In this document: positions 33,904-46,139 of the stretch, one piece after another
How positions within the stretch are numbered: the first letter of the stretch is position 1
Layout: the number at the start of each line of letters is the position of its first letter
Assembly: GCA_031002005.1 (NCBI GenBank)
Contig: CM061921.1
Location: 148,585,283 to 148,649,282, forward strand
Direction: 5' to 3'
From: Vandiemenella viatica
Taxonomy: Eukaryota > Arthropoda > Insecta > Orthoptera > Morabidae
DNA: 64,000 nt
Notes under the pieces: generated by a model
The model's database searches: none
Told to the model about the DNA's origin: nothing
The model's input: the letters and a program-made list of their open reading frames with translations, nothing else
Made by a program: the position numbers and the translations under genes

Positions 33904-35034
33904 ATGGCACGGCGCCGCGTTTGTACAGTGGAAGAAATCATGGAGATTCTTACTAGAAGCGACAGTGAATATGAACTCTTTGATATGGATGACAGTGATG
34001 ACCCTTCGATAGGATCTCGATGTAATATTCCTAAGCCGTGTACATCAGCTAGTGGAAAATAACCATTTGTCTCCACCAGATGCGAAAATTCTTCAGAATT
34101 TGAAGCTACAGATAGTGAGGGCGAAATGTGTGGAAAAAGAGAATGCTTTAATGACACGTTTGACCACATGTGCTTGACGATTAAGCTGCAGGAGACAAGT
34201 GTGGATTAGGTTAACATTCCAGCAGTTTGTCATTTTTCCTGATATTTCTAACAGAATATCATATGATATCTATTGCTGATGAGACCAACAGATACGCGAG
34301 AATCAATTCACACTATATTTTCACTATGAAGTGGTTTAAAATTAGTTCTTTTTCCACATTCTCGAACACTGCATTTTAAATGCTCAAGCTCTTCACCGAG
34401 TAGTAACCGGACGAAAAATACCAGTTGAAGAGTTTCATCTGTCTCAGGTAAGGGGGCATCCATAAATTTAAATTATGTGAGGTGTTTTTCAGGATTTCCG
34501 TACCCCCCTCCCCCGTCTTGTAAGATTAGGTCCGTGAGACTCCACCCCCCCCCCCCTCCCCAGAAATCGCCCTCGCAACTTTTTGAGACCCCCTTTTTTT
34601 AGGTCTCAACCTTCCAAAGCTGCACTTTTCGAGAAAATACATCAACTTTTTCACATCATTTGTAGACTTTTTTTTAAGCTCTATAGTCAAAAAAATCTCA
34701 CGTGAGATTTCCGTTGACCCCCTCTCCCCCTTGGTAATATTTCGTCGGACCCCCCCCATTTCACCTCACGTAATTTATGGATGCCCCCTTAGACAACTTG
34801 TTGAAGCATATACCACAGAACAGAACGAACCTAGCAATGGAAGACGCTCTGATAAAGAATATCGTCAAGGATTTACTGGGAGACATTTTCCAAATTTCAT
34901 TCATATTGCAAATTCAAAGAAGAGCACACCAATGCGTAAATGCGCTGTATGTTCGAAACAGAAAGTGCGTCGAGAAACCAATGCAGAACATGTAATGTAT
35001 TGTACCATTGTTGTACCATTTTTCAATGCTTAAC
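33904..35034 (+). pseudogene. piggyBac-type transposase, broken
   Basis: The ATG at 33904 opens MARRRVCTVEEIMEIL and an acidic stretch with FDMDDSDDPS, the usual N-terminus, with a stop at 34060. Then come fragments resembling the start of the catalytic domain (around 34255-34445, including VVTGRKIPVEEFHLSQ). The frame is split by a TIR element at 34451-34789 and resumes at about 34792 with RQLVEAYTTEQNE, TGRHFPNFI and the cysteine-rich tail RKCAVCSKQK. The DDD-bearing centre, several hundred residues, is absent. Indels also scramble the C-terminal zinc-finger-like end. Confidence 0.8.
34451..34789. mobile_element. TIR element inserted in the transposase gene
   Basis: The ends AGGGGGCATCCATAAATTTA and TAATTTATGGATGCCCCCT are inverted over about 30 bp including GTGAGGTG/CACCTCAC. 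TA lies on both sides (34449-34450, 34790-34791). The interior is C-rich then G-poor, with a TCTCACGTGAGA palindrome at about 34697-34708. It separates ...FHLSQ from RQLVEAY of the piggyBac protein. The superfamily is not assigned. Confidence 0.8.
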
Positions 35035-35589
35035 ACACAAAAAGAATTACTAACCATGGGTAACTGCAGAGTAATAATTATATTACATTTATACGCCTCT
35101 AAAACTAAACGAAATACAAAAAAAAATTGAAAAAAAAATTGAAAAAAAAATATATTTTTAACTTCGCCAGTGGTGGTCCATAGCCCGGGACAAAAAGAAG
35201 GCTGGAAAATATGTGCAGAATTTGTGAAAGGTATTCGGAAAGGTTCTCTCCAGATAAATTACTACGCTAACAAACTAAAAACATTTCAGTTGCTGTAATA
35301 TCTATTTAGTATATGAAGTACCTGCATGTTTGCTTACACAGACATTCACTTTTAGAGGAGCTTTAAATTGAAATACTTTAGATGTTATATTAACAGCATT
35401 TAATTTGAATCTGGGGTTTCAAATCACAGAGCGACAGCAGAAGAACGTCACACACAACGCTCCAGGCATATTCAGTACACAGCTGTCCGGTCGAACGCGG
35501 CATTCCAGGGCAGGTAAACAGCTTAGGCCTAACTAAAGCAGCACTCAGCGAGGGCTTGGCCGGGCAAACCGTAGCAGTTAAAGGGTTAA

Positions 35590-35869
35590 AATCTAATTAT
35601 GGCAAGACTGGAAACAAGCAATTACATATCATAGCAGAAAACAGATGGTGGAGGTATAGGTGAAATATACCACAACACAATAAGTAAAAAAAATTTGGAG
35701 TAGACCATGCAGGAAATTTTTTAGCGAGACCTTTCACCATTAAGGATGTACTGAGCATATGAAACCAATGGTGGTATGGGAGGCTTTAATTAATTGTGTG
35801 GGACAGAAGAAGCATCTCAAAGAGTTGAGATTAGGGTTCTGAAATTTCTTTTAATTTAATTTAATTAAA
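35590..35869. other. no gene seen
   Basis: Right flank of the piggyBac-like insertion. AT-rich, no recognisable feature. Confidence 0.5.
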
Positions 35870-36270
35870 ATTGCAATGGAGTGCAAGCTCCGGTGGCAGT
35901 TTCCCTACACACCCATCTTCCCCCTTTCCTGCACACACCTACATTTGCCCTCTACAAATTTCAACTTTAAATTCTTTCAACGTTTTTGGTAAATTATTAA
36001 TCATCTCTTTTGGTAACTGTTTCCAATCCCTGATCCCTGATCCCTTACCTATAAAAGCGAATCTTCCTACACCCTTGTGCCTGAAATCAATTGCCAGTTT
36101 GTGGTCATGGTCATCTTTTCCCTTCCATGCATTACATTTAATTCTTAGCCAATATGATTGCTTCCAGAAACAAATTACTCTGGACAAGACTCTCTACACC
36201 CCTTCTTCCTCTAAATGGGACACATCAATTTACAGGATTTCTTTTCTTCCTATGAAACAACTGTAGGGAT
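35870..36270 (-). pseudogene. possible LINE ORF tail
   Basis: The minus-strand frame 36187-35939 includes RDWKQLPKEMINNLPKTLKE, reminiscent of the W..LP.....L..FK motif near the C-terminus of Jockey/CR1-type LINE polyproteins. No catalytic motif is present. Weak, based on this motif only. Confidence 0.35.
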
Positions 36271-36852
36271 TCCTTTTTATTCACTTATACAATACCCTAG
36301 TCAATTATTCGGGTGTATGCGATATCACACTAACAGCCAAGTACAGTTCAATGATTGAAGTCTTTTGAAGCATTCTGTTTGAAAAATAGATTGTTTTATT
36401 TTAGGCTTTCAATACAGTTTTGATCATTAATAACAACTAAATCTAAGGGATGGAAGTGATTATTGCCATCTATTCGTGAACTGTATAAGCTTAGGGTTGA
36501 TGTCTTATTTTATTCCGTTTGTGTAAAGTGATATTTTGAATCAGATATGAGAACCAGCCCATATCTCCATAGGAAATAGCAGAAAATCACCTGATAATCA
36601 ATCAGTATAGCAAATACTTTTAGGTTGGTACAGTGAAAACAAAAATTCTAACAATTTTTAGTTTGCCGTTATTGTTGTTGAAGGAGTAACTGGGACATAA
36701 CATTACATCAACGTTTAGATTATTATCACCAAAACATACAAGAATTTTTAAGAAATCTATAACAGGCAGCACAAAAATATTTTACCATTATTATATCTAG
36801 TTTGAATGGCCACAGAAACACTATACCACCTCCAATAAAAAGACCATAATAA
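36271..36852. other. no gene seen
   Basis: AT-rich sequence without recognisable features. Confidence 0.5.
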
Positions 36853-37100
36853 CCAGTGGTGGAACTAGGAATTTTCCAAGCTGGGGCAAGAAGAGAGACT
36901 GCAACCCTTCAAACATTATTCTGCCACCTCCATTGTTGCAGCCCCAAGTATTGCCAACTGTCACCGCCCGGGGCAATAGTGCAGCTAAAAAAACAGGTCA
37001 CTGCGAAGTAAGTATCATAAACTATTATGCCACTCCCCTCAAGTTGCCATCCGAGGCAAGTGCCCCAGTTTGCTCCTCACCCCTCTCCCTATATCTGGCA
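36853..37100 (+). mobile_element. CAGTGGCGGATCTAGG-type MITE
   Basis: It begins CCAGTGGTGGAACTAGGAAT and ends in CCCCTCTCCCTATATCTGG, an imperfect inverted repeat of the CAGTGGCGGATCTAGG class. Internal GCCACCTCCATTGTTGC and CACCGCCCGGGGC match the copy at 30666-30869 in inverse orientation. Non-coding. Confidence 0.65.
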
Positions 37101-37189
37101 ATGATAATAACTTGGTTAAGAAGTATACGCTTATACATGATGGCCAAACCTAACAGCACAGCAGTTACAAATGTCTAAGAGAGCTTATG

Positions 37190-37388
37190 GCTTTATAAGA
37201 AGTGGGAAAGGACTGAGGGCAAGGAACAGGAAGGAATTCAGCTATGGCATTTTGAAGGAAGCATCCTAGCATTCACCAGGAGTGATTTGGAGAAACCATG
37301 GAAAACTCAAATCTTAATGCCCAGACAGGGATTCAAACCACCATCCTCCCAAATGCGAGGCCTGCTCACCTACCACACTCGGTATGTG
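37190..37388 (-). mobile_element. SINE copy
   Basis: GGCAAGGAACAGGAAGGAAT, GCATTCACCAGGAGTGATTT, AAACCATGGAAAACTC and GGGATTCAAACCACCATCC follow the family order. The minus-strand B box is GGTTTGAATCC. Confidence 0.8.
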
Positions 37389-38728
37389 CTAGCTAATCTA
37401 AACAATAAAGTAAATTTTTTTCTTCCTATAATCTTACAGACAAGCCCTGGCAAGCAACAAAAACTACATTCTTAAGAAAATTGTTTGAAACAAATAACAA
37501 AACATTTACTAAACCAGTTCTGATCCATAACACAAAAATGGCATACAAGTTAACAAAATGTTGTACATAATTACAGGTCTGTCACAAACACACTATGGTG
37601 GGCCCTCCTGTCCTTAACAGAGCAAGTAGATGAATTTTTCTGTACCCAGCTGTCAGCTTGGACCTCTTCTACTGCTCCAGGTTGATCTATTTGAGCACTG
37701 AGCTGAGTAATCTGACCATCTCATCTGTCCCTCAACAATAACTTACAAACATCCTCAAAGTTCATCCTCATTGTTGCAGTTTTGTCAGTTATATCATTTC
37801 CATGCAATTACTATGTCCTTCCACTCAGTTTAGGAACTGGTTGTATTCTGTTGGAAGCAGGTTTCAAAAATGTCTTGGATGTCCTGAACAAGTGGATCAC
37901 ATTGATAAGGAAAAAAAAAATCCTGCGGCTTTGTTAGATTCAGGATAGTTACACAAATGATATAGTTCCCTACTAATTCTAATTTGAAATGTAAATAAGA
38001 AAGTGTATGGAAAGTAAACCCATAACTCACTATCGAGTAATGTGGTGAATCTGTGCATACACATCTAATCAATTCCCTTGCAATATCTCTCACCTCTGAT
38101 TAAGGTTTATACCAAGATATTGTAAAGCAAGATAATGTTTCTTTGTTTGTCACAGTCCTCCTGGCTTCATGTGGATGCATTTACTTTCCTTAACCTTCTT
38201 TTGTCTGACAACATTTCGGTTACTATTATCATGATTTAGGACTGATTAACAACTTGGTTGTCAATTTGCTATCATTCAGAAGTTGTTTGTAAATTACTCA
38301 GTGAAAACTGAAATGAACTGCCCCATCACACTGCTTATATTAAACCGTATACAACTGGATAAAAACTTAATTTTCGTTTAAAGAATTGAAAACTAGATTT
38401 TTACAAACACTACAAAAGTACATGTCCTGTTGTACTATGAAAGTTGTAGGAAGTGTAGGAAAATTGCTACCAGGGCACGAGATCAATTGCATTTAATAAA
38501 TAAATAATAATAATCACAGGTTTGTCAACAACTGGTTTGATGTAACATAAAAATGCTCATCCATTATTTGTACTTTTCCACAGTAATCAAGGATAAGCGA
38601 CCAATGCAGCATGTCAGATACTGGGTCGTGTAAGTAACTTCCCGATATGTATCGGATTGACTCCCATACCTTAATCATTTCTCAGAAATTTAAGCCACAA
38701 TCTTCACTCCCCTATATTACTTTACATA
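37389..38728. other. no gene confidently seen
   Basis: AT-rich. An 87-codon minus-strand frame (38093-37830) shows no domain. Parts may be very old LINE sequence but I cannot support that. Confidence 0.4.
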
Positions 38729-39154
38729 TGAGGTCTGTCCCAAAAATATGAGACCTTTCTTCATATTTCCCTACTGGCATCATTCTGCATCATCAGGTAG
38801 GTGGCATCCTTCAAAGTAGTCTCCATTTGATTGAAGAATACACTCCCAAGGACCTTTCCACTTTTGGAAGCAGTGCTGGAACTCGTTTTTTTGGTATCGC
38901 CTTTAGTGTGTTCATTGTATTACTTTCGAGTGTTTCTTTGTTGTCAAATCAGTGTCCTTTGAGTGCGATTTTTAATCTTGGGAACAGCCAAAAGTCATAG
39001 GGACTAAGACGTGAACTAAAGCTTCCTGGGGACAGCTGCAGCATCTAGGGAGTTCATTAAGTTTTACTGTTGACACTCATACCCGGCATATGGGGCTAAA
39101 ATTGTCAGGAGTGAAGATATGCAGGTAGATTGGATACTTTTGGGACAGACCTCG
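38729..39154 (-). mobile_element. deleted mariner-like element
   Basis: The terminal repeats TGAGGTCTGTCCCAAAAATA and TACTTTTGGGACAGACCTCG are inverses with TA at both flanks (38727-38728, 39155-39156). On the minus strand the body encodes a worn mariner transposase C-terminus: LSPYDFWLFPRLK (the PYSPDLAP.D..LFP block with the third catalytic Asp), LKGH.FDN, LKAIPK and WKR-type remnants. At 426 bp most of the gene is missing, so it is non-autonomous and decayed. Confidence 0.85.
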
Positions 39155-39590
39155 TAGATGCTCTCATGATATGAAACACTACATCTATACTATTCTCAGA
39201 ACTGTGTACCAAACTACTCTCCTGTCTGTACATTCTAATCCCCAATAGCATTAGGGAAGAAAGAATAAATACAGCCATCATAAAAGCACCTTATTTCCCT
39301 AATGTTATCTATCCAGTCAGTGCGACACAAATACATTTGTGGTGGATGTATTACATAACAATCATAAAGGAAATTAAACATTCTTACATGGCCAACAAAT
39401 TCAAGCAAAAAGTATATTATCTATATGTAATACTACCCTGGCCCAACTTATATAACAAACCTGCAGTAATTGTTAGTAATGTAACAAATGGTTAAAAAAA
39501 AGGCTTTTCTATGCACTTTCTCGATAGTATTAATCAATCCCTTAGAGCACTACAGAATTCTGTATGAGGTTGTACAAGCATTTTATAGAC

Positions 39591-41110
39591 TACTAGCTGG
39601 TACCCACGACTTCGTTTGTGATTGTAAAGAATTCATATTGACAGCTAAGCTATAGACATCTAACCACCGTAGTGCACGATGGGAGATTCGATACTATTAC
39701 CACACACAAATACCAGACCAGTCTTCTGCGCTATGTAGTTCCGGCAGCAAAGTAAAATTTACGGATACACACAAGTCTTTGGATGAAATACGAAAATATT
39801 CATGATCGACCAATTTCAAACACCATATCTCACACTCCCACAGTTACCGAATTTCGGCCAACGTTGTGATCGATGGGAGACTCTGTGTTACTACTACACA
39901 CAAACGCCAGTGATCTGCGATTGATAGTTTTCACTTAAAAGTGATACACCGTGACACATGCGTCTTTGGCAGAAATATGAAATTGCCGCAGGTGGACCAT
40001 TTTCATCCCCCATATCTTCCACACCCCCATAGCTACAGACATCTAACAACCATAGTGCATGACAACAGACACGATTCTACTACCACACATAAACACCAAT
40101 GCTCTATGCTATGTAGTCATGGCAGAAAAGTGAAATCTGCGGAGACACATGCCTTTCGTCGAAATACGAAAATATCCTTGGTCGCCCACTTACAACCACC
40201 ATATCTCCCACACAACCACAGTTTCTGAAATTCGGCCGCTGTTGTGATCGAAAGGTGACTCTGTGTTACTACCACACACAAACGCAAGAGATCTGTGATC
40301 GATAGTTTTCGCTGAAAAGTGATACACCATGACACTTTTGTCTTTGGCAGAAGTATGAAATTGCCACAGGTCGACCACTTTCAACCCCCATATCTCCCAC
40401 ACCCCCATAGCTACAGACATCTAACAACCATAATGCACTACATCAGATACGATTCTACTACCAAACACAAACATCAATGCTATATGCTATGTAGTTGTGG
40501 TAGAAAAGTGACATATGCGGAGACAGTCGAAATACGAAAATATCCTTGGTCGGCCACTTACAACCACCATATCTACCACAGTACCACAGTTTCTGAAATT
40601 CGGCCACTGTTGTGATCGAAAGGTGACTCTGTGCTACTGCTACACACAAACGCCAGTTATCTGTGATCTATAGTTTTCGCTGAAAAGTGATACACCATGA
40701 CACTTTTGTCTTTGGCAGAAGTATGAAATTGCCACAGGTCGACCACTTTCAACCCCCATATCTCCCACACCCACATAGCTACCAACATCTAACAACCATA
40801 GTGCATGACAGGAAACACAATTCTACTACCACACACAAACACCAAAGCTCTATGTTATGTAGTTGTGGCAGGAAAGAGAAGTATACGGAGATACGAATTT
40901 TTGGTCGAAATATGAAAACGCCCTGCACTGACCAACTTTAATCATTATATCTCCCACATCCCCACAGCTATCGGCATTCGGCCAATGTTGTGCACGACAG
41001 GAAACTCCATGCTACTTCCACCCACAAACATCAGTGATCTGTGCTAGGTAGTGGTGGCTGAAAAGTGAAATATAGGAAAAAACACGTCTATTTTTATATA
41101 TATATAAGAT
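39591..41110. repeat. dimeric tandem array (about 185 + 190 bp monomers) within one repeat element
   Basis: Two related monomers alternate. Type B is headed CTACAGACATCTAACAACCA (near 39645, 40020, 40410, 40780). Type A is headed by a GAAATTCGGCC..TGTTGTGATCG block (near 39845, 40227, 40596, 40970). Sites such as TACACCATGACACTTTTGTC recur at about 39945, 40325 and 40695, a 368-378 bp higher-order period. The array is preceded by TACTAGCTGGTACCCACGAC and ends in a (TA)n run, so it may be the interior of one mobile element. Conserved frames beginning MIHHDTFVFGRSMK recur because of the repeat, not because they are genes. Confidence 0.88.
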
Positions 41111-41149
41111 TACATTTGTATATATGTTACAGTTCTTCAAATTTCAATT

Positions 41150-41800
41150 TATGAATCACAATCTAATGTTAGCTTCCAATATGAACAAGGTTGTGTGGTA
41201 ATCCTTATTTATACATCTAAGTACTTCAGTGAAACCACATTATCAAGGCTCGAACAAATTATCTTTTAGTCATGGACAAGCAGCTTCTCGTAGATCATTA
41301 TGTGTATTAACTTGCATTTACTGAAATTAAATTTAATTTGCTAGGTATTACATTACGCAGAAATAACTTCAAGATCATAGTAAATTACCATATACGCAAC
41401 AGCAAATAATCCTAAACTGGAATTAAAATTGACACAAAGTTTGTTCACAAAAAGAAAGGAAGTGAGCCTATTACATATCCTTGTGGGATGCCCAATATAA
41501 CGTCATGATTATTAGAGCCTTCATCTGCAATGACAACATATTACAAACATCAACTTCATGTAATATGTGCCATCACAAACCTGACACTCCATTTGCCCAG
41601 ATTTCTGATGAGAAATGACTGAGTGGTACAGTGTAAAATAAGTTATTAAAATCCAAGAAAACAGCATTAACTTGTGATTTTGTTTTAACAACATTCAATA
41701 CATAAGAAAGGTCACAACTTACATGCTTTACAAGCTTTGTCCTTACTATGTTGGTTTGGAATATCTAATACATTTACATAAATATTTTTTTTTAATTATA
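41150..41800 (-). pseudogene. LINE reverse transcriptase fragment (Jockey/CR1-like)
   Basis: On the minus strand, VNAVFLDFNNLFYTVPLSHF corresponds to the F.D..KAFD.V block, followed about 80 codons on by ILGIPQGYVIGSLPF, the (V/I)PQGS.LGP.LF motif of Jockey/CR1/I-type reverse transcriptases. Stops and frameshifts are numerous. No endonuclease or tail was found. Confidence 0.6.
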
Positions 41801-42779
41801 TATTCAAGCATACACTCTTGGACCCTATAACATTAACATGTTACAGATATTGATCAGCAATTCACATGTGGTTTCAGATTTTCACTCTTGAAAATGGATA
41901 TCTTCACAATATTCCAAATAAAAAGATTGTTCCTCCCCCCCCCCCTTTATTTTCATACATGCTTGTCAGGAACATTTTGATTTTAGTTGAATACGCTTGC
42001 CAAAATACTATTGCACCCTGGTTCCTTCTCCAATTTTAGGATCTCCAGTTACTACACAATACCAGCAGAGTATGTCAATCAAATTTATCTTAAACTCAAA
42101 GAAATGAGGAAAAATTGAACATGATAAATTTATTTTCTTTAATGAGTGAAATTTTAAATTGGATTTCAAGTGTGTTATCCTGATACAACTTTCATAGTCT
42201 TGTATTCCATTTTTATAACAATAATAGCACAGAAACACAAAAGAATTTTCTTACATACAACCAAAATATCTTAACGTTTTCTGTAAGATTATTGAAAAGA
42301 CAACTGTAGTGGTAATTAATTACTTCAGGCAACACAATTTTTACTTGCACTCTAATTCCAATTAAGCTTTCTAAAATATTAATTTTGAAAAATGCACATT
42401 TCCTATTCTGCATTTTCAGCAATCTTTTTGCTTCACATGTGTAAAGTGAAGCTTTCCTGCCTGAGACTGCTTCAGTCTATGGTTGTTAATACTTTCCGTA
42501 ACTGCGTGTAAAATGCCATGCCTCTTCAAATGTGCATGGCATTACTTTGCATAAATGATATTTATTCTTCAGGAATGTTCTAAAATATTCCTTCAAGCCA
42601 TTCCAAATGCTGTAAATGTCATTTTCTACTTTTTGCTTTAGCACCGATTCTAAAACTGTAACCAAAGCACTGATCACTTATGCAGTCATTGAAATAGTTT
42701 AAAATACACCTGGTTTATTTTTAATCCATCTAAAATTTGGGGTGTAAGGGTTTGGGAGAGACTATACTAGCCTTTTCCA
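41801..42779. other. no gene seen
   Basis: AT-rich sequence with a C run at 41934-41946. Minus-strand frames at 42008-42677 have no domain or splice support. Confidence 0.45.
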
Positions 42780-45652
42780 ACCAAATGTCAACCTCTCCTT
42801 CCCGTGGTGCACCCTGTTTGCACGGACGAGGCTCTGGCGACTGAAAGATTCCCGGTATAAGGAGTCACCCACTGCTTGCCAATGGCCTCTGAAAGGAGGG
42901 CGGAAGAGTGGGGGAGCAGTTCAGGGGACCCTCTTGCCCTTGGGGTTGGAAACAGCCCCTAAAGGCGGATGAATCGGAAATGATCAACGGCATGGGGATG
43001 CAGAAGGCAACGGGAAACCACTGCATTAAAGACCCAAAGGGTATCCCGAGGACATGTAATCCTCTCAAATTACATATATCATGATGGCTTCTTCCTGGGT
43101 AAAATATTCTGGAGGTAAATAGTCCCTCAATCGGATCTCCGGGTGGGGACTGCTCAGGGAGGAGTCATCAGAATGGATAGAAACATTCTATGAGTCGGAG
43201 CGTGGAATGTTAGAAGTCTGAATAGGGCAGGTAGGTTAGGAAACTTAAAAAGGGAGATAGAAAAACTTAGGTTATATGTTGCTGGGATTAGTGAGATTAA
43301 ATGGAAGGATGCACAGGATTTCTGGTCTGGGGAAATTTTGGTCTAGCAGAAACAAATGAGCGAGGAAGCAGGTTGCTAGAATTTTGTGAAAGATATAAGC
43401 TAGTAGTGGCAAACACACTGTTTAAGAACCATGCAAGAAGAATATACACCTGGAAACGTCCTGGGGATACAGGCACATAGATATCAGCTAGACTCTGACT
43501 ATAATTTGATAGTAATTAATTGCAGGCTGAAATTTAAGCGAATAAGAAAGCAGTATAAGCAGAACAGACTAGAAGTGAATAAACTGAAACAATCTAGCAC
43601 GAGAGAAAAATTTGCAGAAATGGTAGACTTAGGTCTAAGAAGTAACTGTGAATGGAGCTCAACCGAGAACGAATGGAATGCGTTAAAGACTGAAATAATG
43701 AAAGCTGGTAAAGAAACATTAGGCTTTAGGGAACAAGCTGCCCGAAAACTTTGGATCACAGAAGACATTTTGGAGATGATGGATCAGAGGAAAAGGTAAA
43801 AAAAATGCTCAGGATGAAGCAGAAAGAGAGTAGTACAGGCAATTTAAAAATCAAACAAATAGGAAATGCAAAATAGCAACAAAAAAATGGCTACAAGAAA
43901 AGTGTGAAGAAGCAGAAAAGGAAATGGTCTTAGGAAAAGTAGATGTTGCATATAGAAAGACCAAACAGAATTTTGGAGAAATGAAGAAAAGAGGTATGAA
44001 CATCAAAGCTGCCGATGGGAAACCTCTTTTAAGCTCAGAAGATAGAGCTAACCGATGGAAGGAATACATTGAGAAACTGTATGTTGGGGACGACTTGAAC
44101 AATAGTGTAATGGAAAAGGAATGCGATGTCGACATTGATGACTTGGGAGATACTGTTTTGAGGACAGAATTTAATAAAGCTCTGAATGACTTGAAAGCAA
44201 ATAAGGCTGTTGGAATTGATGAGATCCCTGCAGAACTTCTTAAATCCCTAGGGGAAGAAGGAATCGAAAGATTATTCAAGCTGATATCATAAAGTTATGA
44301 AACAGGAGAAATTCCAACTGACTTTAATAAAAATATAATCTTCACACTTCCAAAGAAAGTACAAGCCGACAAATGTGAGAATTATCGCACCATTAGTCTA
44401 ACATCACGTGCTTCAAAATTACTGACCAGAATAATATACAGAAGGATGGAAAGGGTAGTAGAAGAGATAGTAGGTGAAGATCAGTTTGGGTTTAGGAAAA
44501 TTCGCAGTACAAGGGATTAATACTTGAAGGGCGGATCAAGAAAAACAAAGATACTTTTATGGCATTTGTTGATTTAGAAAAAGCTTTTGATAATGTTAGG
44601 TGGGACAAGATGTTCAAAATTTTAAAGAAGTCAGGTCTAAAGTATCGAGATAGAAGAATCCTCTATAAACTATATAAGAATCAAGTGGCTGTGATAAAAG
44701 TAGAGAATCACGAGAGACATGCATCAGTTAAAAAGGGTGTGAGACAAGGTTGTAGTCTATCCCCGTTAATATTCAACTTGTATGTAGAAGAAGCAATGAA
44801 GAAAGTCAAAGAAAAATTTCCATGTGGCCTAAGTTTTCAGGGAGAAAAAATCAGTATGCTACGATTTGCTGACGACATTGTCTTATTAGCAGAGAGGGCT
44901 GAGGATATTGAGAAGTTATTGAATGGCATGAACAAAATACTGAAGGAAGATTTTGGACTGAATATAAATCAAAGCAAGACAAAAGTGATGAAATGTAGCA
45001 GAAATGATACCAATACTAGTAGATTAAATATAAAAATAAGATCAGATGCAATAGGAGAAGTAAGTGAATTCTGTTACTTGGGAAGCAAAATTACAACTGA
45101 TTGCCGAAGCAGGAATGATATTAAAAGCAGAATAGCACTAGCAAAAAGAGCCTTCATGAACAAGAGAAACCTTTTAGTTTCAAATATTGATCTAGGAATT
45201 AGAAAGAACTTTTTTAAACTCTATGCGTGGAGCACAGCACTTTATGGTAGCGAAACATGGACTTTAGGAATACCAGAAAGAAAGAAAATTGGAGCTTTTG
45301 AAAGGTGGTGCTCCAGAAGAATGCTGAAAATTACGTGGACAGACAAAGTAAGAAATGAACGAGTTTTGGAAATGATGGGTGATAAAAGAAGTTTATGGAA
45401 GAAGCTTACAGAAAGAAGAGACAGGCTGGTAGGTAATATTTTGAGACATGCAGGATTGGTTAATTTGTTAGTGGAGGGAACAGTCAAAGGTAAGAACTGT
45501 AGAGGAAGACAAAGATTAGAGTATATGAAGCAGATAATTGAGGACGTGGGTTGTAAGGGGTATGTAGAAATGAAGAGATTAGCACAGGATAGGAAGGGAT
45601 GGAGGATTGCATCAAACCAGTCAAAAGACTGACGACAGCAAAAAATGTTTTC
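42780..45652 (+). mobile_element. near-full-length LINE (APE + RT), degenerate
   Basis: A GC-richer leader (42790-43190) precedes the AP-endonuclease start WNVRSLNRAGRLGNLKREIE, with AGISEIKWKD. The endonuclease then has an internal deletion, resuming at RGSRLLEFCERYKLVVANT and HARRIYTWKRPGDTGT. RT blocks follow (43431-44292, NKAVGIDEIPAELLKS), then the long RT frame at 44559. The element ends about 45652 after an ACTGACGACAGCAAAAAA tail. Leader, order and tail resemble an APE LINE common in grasshoppers, as I recall it. Stops at several points make it inactive. A fragment of the same family lies at 10905-11390. Confidence 0.88.
44559..45632 (+). pseudogene. LINE reverse transcriptase open frame
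   Basis: A 357-codon frame starting in the RT palm: MAFVDLEKAFDNVRWDKM (first catalytic Asp), KKGVRQGCSLSPLIFNLYVE, then LRFADDIVLL (second catalytic pair). Next come GLNINQSKTKVMK, EFCYLGSKITT and the C-terminal ALYGSETWTL, RRDRLVGNILRHAG and GRQRLEYMKQIIED. Both FADD aspartates are intact and there is no internal stop across the catalytic core, but the upstream RT fingers are separated by a stop near 44290 and a frameshift near 44520. Only the C-terminal three quarters of the RT would be made, and none of the endonuclease. Confidence 0.85.
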
Positions 45653-46139
45653 TTTCCCTTGTTGGCTTAGTAACAGGATAATGACTGACGAGAAGGCCAA
45701 GGAAAATTTCTCAGGAAATTCAATACCTACAAATTGTTGCGATTCAAAGCAAAGAAACTTATGGATCAATAAAATTATCAACCAGGTAAATACAGAATGT
45801 CTTTCATAATGCTTTTCAACACTATTACTGCTTTCAAATACATATATTCATTACTTCCATTCAAAACAGCTATTCCTTTCTGTAGACTAAACAATAAGAA
45901 TCATCATAAAACACAAGGCTCAACAGCTGCAAGGCCATAGATTACTCATATCACATCCTTACAGCAATAAAATTATAACAATCTAATTTAAAAAACCTTC
46001 ACCAAATGTCACATTTAAAATATCACCGTAATATGGCTAGTTGGTTTTCCATAATATGTTGGTTTATATTAGATACAAATATAAATTTAAAATTAATAGT
46101 TTGGTCAAAACAAGTTAAAATTCATATTTAGTGGTTATT
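45653..46139. other. no gene seen
   Basis: AT-rich intron sequence 3' of the LINE. Confidence 0.5.

Larger units (their letters stand above)
33219..35585 (+). mobile_element. piggyBac-like element with TTAA target duplication
   Basis: The left end TTAA|CCCTTTGACTGCT (33215-33231) and the right end AGCAGTTAAAGGG|TTAA (35573-35589) form a 13-bp inverted repeat with one mismatch, bounded by TTAA on both sides, the piggyBac signature. Inside are 43-bp subterminal repeats, an upstream CCTTTTAG|TT splice-acceptor-like site and the two ends of a piggyBac transposase. Two other transposons are nested in it (33389-33775 and 34451-34789). The catalytic core is missing, so it is non-autonomous. Confidence 0.9.

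Noticed and set aside
33606..34169. 187-codon minus-strand frame at 33.6-34.2 kb
   Set aside because: It runs antisense through the Harbinger-like MITE C-runs and the piggyBac N-terminus; a shadow of those features.
39941..40941. Recurring frames beginning MIHHDTFVFGRSMK as a possible gene family
   Set aside because: They arise because the same tandem unit is read three times. Both strands are open and there is no splice or domain support.
39591..41110. CRISPR array
   Set aside because: The repeats are about 185-190 bp, not short repeats with unique spacers, and the context is an insect genome.
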